In this document: in pieces, positions 1 to 9,700 of the stretch
Layout of the letters: every line of letters begins with the position of its first letter
Position numbering within the stretch: position 1 is the stretch's first letter
From: Botryllus schlosseri
Taxonomy: Eukaryota; Chordata; Ascidiacea; Stolidobranchia; Styelidae
Reading direction: 5' to 3'
DNA: 21,620 nucleotides
Assembly: GCA_000444245.1 (NCBI GenBank)
Contig: ATSW01003670.1
Coordinates: 1 to 21,620 of the forward strand
Position numbers and translations under genes: made by a program
The notes under the pieces: generated by a model
Told to the model about the DNA's origin: nothing
Database searches by the model: none
Seen by the model: the letters and a program-made list of their open reading frames with translations, nothing else

Positions 1-731
1 ATGCAAAGGTTGTTCTGGGCCGTCCACTCATGGACTTTGGGCATTTGGTCGCCAGTTAGGGCATCCAGCTCTGCCGTCGAAGATGCGGAAGAGAGAAGGT
101 GAGTATCATCAGCGAACAGTGTGGTGTTCAATGAGGAGGTTTCAAAAATGTCGTTGACATATAAGGTGAAAAGGACCGGTCCAAGTACTGAGCCCTGGGG
201 CACACCACAGGTCACCAGGTGAGGAGAGGACAAGGTGTCTGAGATCGCAACCATTTGTTGGCGTCCAGTGAGGTAACTTTTCATGAGCTCAAGTTGTGGG
301 CCCCGAAGTCCGTAACGCGCCAATTTCGAGATGAGAATTTTATGATCTACGCAGTCAAACGCTCTTTTTAGGTCGAGAAAAATGCTACATCCCACATTTC
401 GCTTCTCTAAGATATCATAGTACTGTTCGGCCACTGTTAGGAGGGCATGAGCGGTTTGGTGTTTGTTTCGGAAGCCAAATTGTTGAGGGGAAATGACAGA
501 CATTTTGGCGAGGAATGAGGACAGGCGGGAGAGGAGCAACTTTTCGAATACAATCCCGATGCATGGGAGAACGGATATCGGACGGTAGTTGGTGACATTA
601 GTTCTATCCCCAGCTTTGTGTACAGGGACTACTCTGGCTTTTTTTAGATAGCTTGGGTAGACTCCATTTTCTATCATGAAGTTGAAAAAATGGGCCAGTC
701 GCAGTCGTTTGTTTGTATTTTCCGGGTATTT
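1..731 (-). mobile_element. LINE (non-LTR retrotransposon) reverse transcriptase, 5'-truncated, runs off left edge
   Basis: The minus frame from 731 to 3 is open for 243 codons. In order it shows KKARVVPVHKAGD, NYRPISVLP, QQFGFRNKHQTAHAL, a catalytic-block LDLKRAFDCVDHKIL, SYLTGRQQ, GVPQGSVLGPVLFTLYVNDI and the catalytic FADD (116-105), the fingers-palm order of jockey/CR1/L2-type non-LTR elements. An in-frame TGA at 734-732 and loss of similarity beyond suggest the 5' end was truncated near 731. Thumb, 3' region and tail lie outside the window. The open frame over the whole visible part suggests a fairly young insertion. Clade is not resolved. Confidence 0.93.
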
Positions 732-734
732 TCA

Positions 735-1409
735 TGTACAATTGTACAACAGTGGCTCGTATCGCCTATTTAGGTTATGTACGCCCCGACAACGATATCA
801 GTAATGTCCAGTGTCTTTGACTTGGTAATTTTTCGGATGACTATCACGTTCACTCTCTTTCACCATCGGTCTGTATTGTCTTCAGGCGTCCGCATCTAGA
901 TCTTTGTTGTCGACAATTTTGGCTCGGCTGTCCTTCACTATCGAATGGAAGCATTCGAAATGTCTACATTCGATACCTTCACTCTGGACTCATTATATGT
1001 AGATACTGCATACGCAGTGAGTCAGCGACGAGGAGCCCAGAACTTCGACACTTAAATATAGGCACAATCTGGGTCCGAAGCCATTTTCATTGGTGCCGCG
1101 GCGGTGGTGTACACTGTGTACATTCTCGATCGCGTCCATCTCGGAATTGTCTTTCTCGGTAATAGCAATCTTGGTATTGACCGGACAGCGGACACGGCAA
1201 AATCGAGGGTGCGGTTACGGTCAACCGAGGTTTCGGGGCTTCCGCGTTGGTAAGAAAGTATCGAAACAATATTTTAGTGTGAAGTATGAATGGCGTGTTT
1301 TGCTAATCGTCAAAAGCGACAGACACCCATGCTCAATGCTCATTGGTTAGCTTACTCTACACCCCATGACCCCATGGCCACGTGAACCAGAAGTCTGCGG
1401 TTTGCTTCC
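735..1409. other. Unassigned region, including a GC-richer open stretch
   Basis: No recognisable gene or repeat. About 1080-1250 is richer in GC than its surroundings and open in several frames on both strands. On the plus strand a donor-like G|GTAAGAAAG lies at 1250. None of the translations matches a family I know. Confidence 0.3.
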
Positions 1410-1417
1410 CTCTAGCT

Positions 1418-1736
1418 CAGTGGTTCTCACCTTTTTTTTAGACACGCCCCCCTTTATGATAGTGAAAGATTTCGCGCCCCCCTTATCGTCATATCACAAA
1501 ATCCAACCGGGATGCTAGCAACCCCAACAGATTGTTTGATGGTATGGAAGGTTATGAATGTGGATGAGAGAATTTAAAAATATGAACTTGGGTCTATTTA
1601 TAGATAAACACGCGTGCATTGGACGTAAATCGCGCAAAGCATGAAGATTTTTTTCAGCTGACGGCTTCTTCGCGCCCCCCTTCAGAGGTTTCACGCCCCC
1701 TTAAGGGGGGCGCGCCGCCCAGGTTGAGAACCACTG
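1418..1736. mobile_element. hAT-like non-autonomous DNA transposon (319 bp) with exact 8-bp target duplication
   Basis: It begins CAGTGGTTCTCACC and ends GGTTGAGAACCACTG, near-inverted ends. The flanks at 1410-1417 and 1737-1744 are both CTCTAGCT, a perfect 8-bp duplication close to the nTCTAGAn preference of hAT transposases. The interior has C-rich runs near each end (CGCCCCCC) and a CCCCTTAAGGGG palindrome at the right, and no coding capacity. Confidence 0.9.
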
Positions 1737-1744
1737 CTCTAGCT

Positions 1745-2792
1745 CTTCCCTATGGCGCAAAACCCAGCCGCTGGTGTAAAAAACTAGTACCAGCCCTGAG
1801 CCCGCGTAAATGATTCTGGTTGACTGAACTGGTGGTTGATTGTCAATTTAATCGGCTGACAGTCAAATTACTCATCACACGAGGTTTTGAGCGGCCAGCG
1901 AGGTCATTCTCGAAATTTGTTTCATTATCAAAAAACTGAATGTCCCAGGTAATTTATAGTGAATTTAAGAGGCCAACCGAAAATTTGATTCGACTGACAA
2001 CGAAATTTGAGATGTTGATGACTAAAATATCAATTCCCACTCATTGGCGTAGTCAGCGGCTAGCTGCATTTCCGTAGATCTTCGCATATTTACCATGAGG
2101 TGGAATATTTCGCGGCAGAATTGTTTCACAACAATTTGAGCCCGTGGTTCTTAACGGCTGGGCCACAGAATTAGTTATAAGGAAAAAAGATGGTGAGGCT
2201 GATACTGTAACGTGTAGTTTTGTTTCTCTTATTATCCCAGCAATAACATTCCTTTTATGAATTTTTTTCCATACGTCCAGATTTTCGGCTGATTGTCATC
2301 AGGAGCGAACGTCATATCAGCCGAATTCGAAATATGACAAGAAAATACCGCATTTTTTTGATACACGCGCGATGAGCACATTTTAGTATTAATTCCCCTT
2401 TTACGACGTTGAAGCAATATACACTTCTACATCCCGTTTTTTCTCTACATTTAGCAGATAGTATGTGTTGAAGAATCACATTATTTCGAGGAGTCGCATC
2501 AGACCCTGTCGGTCGGTAACAGATTATAACTGTAAAAATCACACCATTTCCATCGTCATTCTGCTGTCACCGGGGATTCATCCACAACAACCGGTGAAAG
2601 TGACGACGGATCTTGTATATTTGGTATCGTATATATAGATGTATCTTTATTGCAGGAAATCACTCAGAAAACAGCGAATTCACCGAATCGAAACTGCTCC
2701 AAGAAGCAAATACAAGTTATACATGGCGATACAACCGTTTTGTCATTAGAAAGGGGCATTAAAACTGTTCTGAAACGAATAGCATCTAGCAC
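1745..2792. other. Intergenic stretch with nothing recognised
   Basis: AT-rich, with scattered stops in all frames. Short open frames near 2232-2542 show no family features. A short ATTTTCGGCTGA near 2281 recalls the hairpin family found at 17360 and 20243, but the match is too short to call. Confidence 0.3.
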
Positions 2793-2793
2793 G

Positions 2794-3107
2794 AGTGTGG
2801 TTCTCAACCTTTTTGTCTTCGCGGACCCCTGTTGGACCGTCACAGACTCCCACGGATCCCCTCAACCTTTAGTTCAACATTAGCTCAATTATCGTGCAAC
2901 CGCCATCTTTCTTGTGCAAATATTAACTGTCGGCCAGTGATAAACAGCAACAAAATGACTTTTCTTGAAAATAACATCATACTATTTATGTACAAATTGG
3001 GTAGACATTATTATTTCAAAGCGAATTATACAAAAAAAAATACAAATTAGGTTATCAACCATCTTGTGAATTTTGAGGTTTCGCGGACCACCGGCTGAGA
3101 ACCACTG
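2794..3107. mobile_element. hAT-like non-autonomous element, second family, short copy
   Basis: Left end TGTGGTTCTCAACC with CTTCGCGGACCCC following; right end TTTCGCGGACCACCGG then CTGAGAACCACTG. The inverted ends match the 1418-1736 element in the outer bases, but the interior differs. It shares blocks such as GCTCAATTATCGTGCAACCG and TTGTGCAAATATTAACT with the longer copy at 3781-4402. The target duplication is decayed (CTAGCA against ATAGCA), suggesting an older insertion. Confidence 0.8.
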
Positions 3108-3643
3108 GCTATAGCATGTTACCGATTCAACTGTGCATAANGAACTTCGGAAAATCGCTTCAACTCATTCCAGCGTTCCATGCAGTCGTAGACTTGTTTT
3201 GCTTTTCATTGATTTAATTAACGTACGAGCAAACAAATGCAGCTGCTTCGAATTTCGATAAAATCTCATCGAAAACCAGTAACTGCAAATTTAGGAATTG
3301 GATATCAGCATAAACTATACATTAAAATAATACTTGAAGACTTGCAAAATGACTGTCTTTGTGCGGCGGGTCTTTTTCACTGCCAGCGGGTATGTCTCAC
3401 ACAACACTTAGCAGGGTTGGTCAACTCGAGTATAGTTCTTGAGTTGTCTACGAAAACGATGCTAAGAATGAAAAACGTCAGCAACCATCCGTGTAGGCCT
3501 GCAGGGCGAGCGCAACACGCTGGCAGTTTGGGGTATAATTATCACACGACCGACTATTTGGCTTTGTTGCAGTTCGGTTATAGGAATTACGAGTTTACAT
3601 CGACCTTAGCACATTTATAAGCTTGCTGGAGGTATGTACGGTT
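3108..3643. other. Region downstream of the calcium sensor stop, possible 3' UTR
   Basis: No repeat is recognised. The plus-strand open frame at 3237-3620 lacks family features. On the minus strand this is where the calcium sensor 3' UTR should lie; ATTAAA (minus) at 3218-3213 is a candidate polyadenylation signal. Confidence 0.3.
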
Positions 3644-3714
3644 TCAAGTCAAGATTTGTACTAACGACGAATCCGTCTTGGCTCCTCTTATGAATTCGGA
3701 TCGCGAGATTTTTC
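3644..3714 (-). CDS. Calcium sensor exon 5 (residues 160-182, end of EF4 and C-terminus)
   Basis: The acceptor TTTGTTTACAG is followed by GA AAA ATC. Joined to exon 4 it reads [18 protein letters not shown], completing EF4 (E166), then [10 protein letters not shown] and TGA at 3646-3644. EFIRGAK(S/T)D is typical of hippocalcin and neurocalcin. The protein stops where relatives continue about 8-10 more residues, and the bases after the stop do not resemble that tail. A possible polyadenylation hexamer ATTAAA (minus) lies at 3218-3213, about 425 bases downstream, and AATAAA only about 1 kb downstream. Neither is proven. Confidence 0.93.
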
Positions 3715-6700
3715 CTGTAAACAAAACAAAGACATTGTTATTTAAACTTGAACTACATGAATATAATTTGTAATCTTTTAGAGCGGTGCTCCTCAACCTT
3801 TTTGTCTTTGCGGACCACTTTTCGACCGTCACGGGTCCCCGCGGACCCCCTCGAGTCTTAGTTCAAATATAGCTCAATTATCGTGCAACCGTCATCTGTC
3901 TTGTGCAAATATTAACTATAGGCTAGTGATAAACAGCAAAAAAAAGGACCATGAACCAATGAACATATCATGTCCGGCCTAGTCATTTCTAGCCAGCATA
4001 TTATCTTGAAGTTATTCTCGAATAGCGGTTTCCATCCGTATATTGGGACAGACTTGAAATATAAAATGTTTTACAAACATTTCAAAGCCACCATGATTGA
4101 CTTTACTACTCCAACTTTTATCATTTTCTAGAAAATCCAATAAAACATCTCTAAACAGAAATATATTTGTGTCAGTAAGCTCTTGGCAATTTGGAAATTG
4201 AGATGAATTTGCACAGTAGAATATTTCATCTTGGGCGGCCATTCTATTGATGAGAGTCCTGAAGTTTTAGCAAAGAAGCGAAACTGCCTCGCGATTTTCT
4301 TAGTTTAGAAAATTACAAATTAGGTTATCAATCCTTTTGCAAATTTAGAGGTTTCGCGAACCGCCTGAAAATGCTTCACGGAACCCCTGTTGAGAACCAC
4401 AGTCTTAGACCATACCTACTTAATTGCACTTCGTGACAATGCTGCTGGATGATTAAGATCTCACAGAAGTATCATTTTTCTTAACTTAACAGAGTTTCAA
4501 ACTTGATCATACCCAAGATATGGCCGAAAGAAAATGAGAAATTGACAAAAACTTCAAAATGTGTAAAATAGACATGAGCTATACTTTGATTCCACAGCGA
4601 CGATACACAAGACAAAATCAGCCTTGGATGTTTTTTTTTGCATATGCATTCAGCAAAAGGCGTGCGATTGATATAAACATGTCACCAACAGCTCGCAGTA
4701 TAATATAATATAGCATAACATGCATTGGTCTTCTACTAAAGTCTAACGAAATATAGGCCTACGTATCGCAAATATATAAGGCCGAGGCGCATATAGCAAG
4801 ACGATGCTCGACCCGAGTGGAATGCGATAATTATTATTTATAGGTCGAGTCGGATAGTCGCTATTTTGGGCTCGTATGTATCGAAAACAAGCTGCAATAC
4901 CCGTTCACGCGTATCCAACTTTTTGATTTTTAGTACATATTGCACAATTTATCAGCACGTATATGCCTGGTTTAGATGCACTGAATACGGAAGGTGTATA
5001 TCTCCAATTTTACCCTACATTGGAGTGCAAATTAGGTAAACTCCCTTTTCTGGTACCGAATCGTGTTATAACACCTTTTTAAAAGGCAAGCTTTAGTCAA
5101 ATACACGAATTCTTGTGGAGATATATCCCAGGGGTGTCGTGCACAGGGAATCCGTGTGCGAAAAATATGTGTATTTATCAGATTCCCACCATAGTGCGGG
5201 GTGTAAATCAGCTATACCGTAATTTCAGGTGCCAAATTGTTATTTCACACCCTTCCAATGGGGGATTATGCGTCAAATACACCAATTGACATGGAGATAT
5301 ATCCCAGGGGTGTAGTTCACTGTAAGTCCATGTGGGGAATATAGGTCTGTGCAACAGGCGTGAAAAATAGACGGAAGGGTGTGAAAGCACAATTTCGCAC
5401 TTAAAAGTGCAGTTGAGCTTATTTACACCACACGCTATGGTGAGAATTTGATAAATACACATATTTCGGACACACAGATTTACAGTTCATTACACCCCTG
5501 GGATATATCTGTGGTCATCGGTGTATTTGAGTCATGTTCACTCATTCGAATAGTGTGAAAGAACAATTTACACCTCAAAGTGCCTTTTACCTGTTTACAG
5601 ACTACGGTAGCGTGAAAATCAGCGAAATACACTATTTTCGTTTACAGTACACACGTAAGTAGAACCCACTACACACCTGGGATATATCTAATTATCTATA
5701 TAAGGCGTGACGTATTTGACTCGATATCACCCGTCGGACTGTGTGTGAAAGCAAAATTTGATACCATAAAATGCTGTCGCTGATTAATGAACGATGGTAA
5801 ATTTGGAAAACACGTTAATTTTCCGCCCATGTATTTACAGCTAAGAATGTAGTAGATCAGGACTACAGGTACGTTGTTCCGTACAATAATTCTCTGTGGT
5901 GGGCAATTTTTAATTTGATTCGGGTTTGGGATGAGTGACGTAGTATATTTCTACAATTTCTGAGTATTCAAGTTGGTTTTCCCTATTTGCGCGTAATTAT
6001 AGTTTTTTGACTTCCTAGAGTCCCCACCGCCACGAAAATTGCCGATACATTTTACATCAAATGGCCGATACCGATTTTGTTTAAAATGTGATATTGACTA
6101 GACTCGCTATCATATCTTGAAAACAGTATCGGTGTCGTACATTAGATGTAAAAATATAGGCAAATTTCGTGACGTCATATCGCTCTATACTTTATTTCAT
6201 GTCCAAGCATGGCCTACTGAAAACTAGTATGTCATGGTCCAAGTCATTCAAACAAAAGCTATAGGTTTTGGAAATACGCCTAACGCTAGCTAGATACCAT
6301 ATCTTTTGAATATATCGGGTGGGATTGTTAAAAAAAATATTTAAAAAAATAATTTTGCGGCTATATGATAAAAATGTTAGGTTGACTAAAAAACGGTGCA
6401 CACCAAATTTGACCCAATTCCAACTAGTAGATGTAAAGCTACAGAGGTTTGAAATTTCTGAGTTTAACATCATTTTTTTTCAAATTTTACTGTTAACCAC
6501 ATGAAATTGTTAAATTACCTAAAGTAACGATGCATAACAATTTTTGCTCAATTCCAACCCATAGAAACCAAGTTATTGCAGTTGAAAATTTTGGATTCGA
6601 AAAAATACCATTGACTGTGGGAAATCATAGAATTATGAATGAAAAATTAAAATGAATACGCTTCTAAGGGCTGGAATTGCATCAAATTGCTTTGCATCGT

Positions 6701-9700
6701 TTTTCTAGCACACTCAACAATTTTATGGGGTAAAAGTTACATTAAAAAAATCAATTATTTATATATTCAAAACTTTCACACTGCTATAGCGTCACATCTA
6801 CTGGTTGGAATTGAGCCAAATTTTGTGTGCAACGGTTTTTTAGTCAACCTAACGATTTTATCAAATAGTCGCGAAAATTTGAACAAAAAGTTATTTTTGA
6901 ACAACGCTAATATCTGGGTTATCGGTGAAGATATTAGTTATCGGTCCCCTCAGTTTCGGCTCAAAAACACGATATCGGCCGGGGTCTAGTTACAATGTTC
7001 TCAACAGATATCTATTTAAAGACTCAATAGTTAGGCAACACCAATGCCTTTACCAACTGTGTGATATTCTAAGAGGCCGTTCGCACGACTGAATTAACAA
7101 AAATCTAATTCCGTCAGAGCAACCGAAACCGTTGCCTTGCCACGCTTAAAAACACGAAATCGAATACAGTTTGCAAAATGTGAGGAGCTTCAATATTCGC
7201 GCTCTATTGACGCTTCTCCGAACCGTAAACAACCACTCAGATCAAGCTGACCGGGGTTTATTACAAAGATCGACCACTAGAAAATTTTGAGCTTTTCAAT
7301 ATTGCACTAGAATTATAGCTACACAGCAGCATTTTCTAGATTAGATTAGAATTAGAATTGATGAACTCGAGAAACCTTAAAAATTTAATCGAATTCATTT
7401 CATAACAAATTAAGCTCATTCTTACGAGCACGAGAATGGCAAATGTCCGTAAAGCATGTTTCGCACTATGAAATTCTCCTGTAGCATTTACGGGAAAGTA
7501 GAAATTAGATTAGAATTAAAATTATAACATAGAGACATTATATACAAACATCATAAAAATTGTATTAGAATTAGATTCACTCTAATTAGATAATTAAATA
7601 ATCTAGTTGTCCGAGCCTTGTATATTACGCAGGCAGCGTGCTAGGTAGAGGCTTACGTGAGAACAATGGAACGCACAACACACTTTTCTGTTCATTCGTG
7701 TATGGCGTTCTATAATTCTAATCTAATTCGAAAAAAAACGTGCAGCTATAATTCTAATTCTAGTCTAATTTGAAAAATGAATGAGCAGCCAGAATACTAA
7801 TTCTAATCTATTTCGAAAAAAACTGTGAAGCTATATTATTCCTATTCTGATCTAATGTGGAAAATTTCTGGTGACCTATGACTTTGATTGTTACGGCATA
7901 CTTTGCTATGTCAGCTTTATTTCGCATCTGGACTACGCAAACGACGTAGTAGGCTACATCATCACGGTACCTAAATAAACAGGCTTCAAAGTGAACGCGT
8001 TTCCGGCTCAGTTTATACAGCCTGTGATGTTAGTCCACGCATTAACATTGGAAAGTTAGTTTTTGTCCTTATTCCAAAGCGAGCATTCGCGGATCAGAAA
8101 ATGGTCAGGTCTGTGTTAAACTGTCACATTAGGGCTGTTCAAAAAGAACTTGAAAAAAAATATTACTGGTTGCTTCATAATATTGTCAGGTTGCCCAAGT
8201 AAATGCTGCATACCAACGTCGGTTCAATTCCAACCCATAAAAGCATTACTATTTAAGAGAAAAAAGTCTTCGATTTATTAAATATAATTAAATAAATATA
8301 ATTTTTTATTTCAAATTTCACTGGCAACCCCGTAGAATTGTTACGTTGTCTACAACAACGATGTATAGCAAATTTGGCTCAATTCCAACCCACAGAAACG
8401 AAGTTATTGAGGGTCAAAATTTTGGATTTCAAATCATAGGTTGGTGGATCTAAAATAAATAATTGAAGAATTTGTCACCGTAAATACTTTTTTTTTCAAA
8501 TTCAAAATTTTTTTACTCCAATAACCTCGCTTCTACTGGTCGGAATTGAGCCGAATCTTTTGTGCATCGTTTTTTTAGGCAACCTAACAATTTCATGGGG
8601 TAGCCATCAGAAGTTGAAAAACAAATTATATTTAATATTATTTAATAAATCCAAAACTTTCTCTTAGGTAGCAATGCTTATACAGGTTGGAATTTAGCCA
8701 AAATTGGTGTGCAGCGTTTTTTTTAGGCAACCTAACAATTTTATTAACAAGCTAGTAAATTTTTTTTTAAATGTAATTTTTCAACAGCCCTCGACTGTTA
8801 CATGCTGTGTTCGACTCGGGGCTCGGGCGAAATATAATTGCCGTATTTTCGCTTTGATCAAGTGAAACATAGCAATGTGGCGGCTTCGGTATAGTTTCCA
8901 AGCGCCCTCATGATTGCAATTGATCAACTTGGCTATATTACTTACCGTCATTATTGGTGTCTAGTTTTTTGAAGGTCTGTTCGGTCCTGTCTTGTATCCC
9001 CATGGGAGTGAGCCTTTCCTTAGGAGGGCGAGTGTTGTAAATCGTCTGCGCAAACACACAAGTATGATTAGTTTTGGTAACATTCCGCTAATCATTAATC
9101 TAATTTTGCTCTAACATATAGCTACCAACCTATGTAGGCATATTGACCATTGACCACACTGGCTTTCGGTACACATTTGCCAAAACATCGCGTTCTGTTT
9201 GTCGTATTGGATGACTAATTGTTTATCTCAACCAGAGTCGGCAACTACAAAATATTACCTTTTCAAATTAGATTAGTTAGACAATTCTCCCGCAACATTT
9301 TCAGCAAAACCAGGAATTGGATTAGACTTAAAATGAGTGGATAGAAACACTTCAAAAATTATATCATAACTAGATTACCGGAATTTCGCTCCAATAGGTA
9401 ATAATTAGACAACTACTATTACCTAGTTCTTCACGTCTTATCTCAACACCGACCTTGATTATTTCTCTCATTTCGTTCATGCTGATCGAACCGTTGCCGT
9501 CCAAATCGTAAATTTGAAACGCCCATCCGAGCTTGTCGTCCACGCTGCCTTGTGACGTCACTGAGAGGGCGCAGATGAATTCCCGAAAATCGATGCTGCC
9601 TGAGTAATGCATCGAGAGAGTCAAGACTTATGATTACTGCGCTGGGCAAAATGACCCGGGAGCTGAAATAATATACTCCTTGACACTATAAGAGTTAATT

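Noticed and set aside
1087-1269. Minus-strand frame with a cysteine pattern (DCYYRERQF, ECTQC) recalling TNF-receptor-type repeats
   Set aside because: Only four cysteines with no matching spacing beyond this piece, no convincing splice sites in this frame, and other frames are equally open.
3405-3450. CAGGGTTGGTCAACTCGAG resembling another transposon end
   Set aside because: The nearby TTGAGTTG makes only a short imperfect hairpin, and no matching far end or target duplication was found.
3237-3620. 127-codon plus-strand open frame
   Set aside because: No recognisable domain, mixed composition, located in the likely 3' UTR or intergenic region of the minus-strand gene.
4970-5850. CRISPR-like or regulatory repeat array
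   Set aside because: Units are ~177 bp and change orientation at the centre, with no short identical repeats and unique spacers; the context is eukaryotic.
9370-9624. Calcium sensor exon 3 read as a single continuous ORF through 9370
   Set aside because: The tail past 9454 is intron and transposon sequence; the same WSEIPVI ending appears in the repeat copy at 10677, and exon 4 restores the family alignment.
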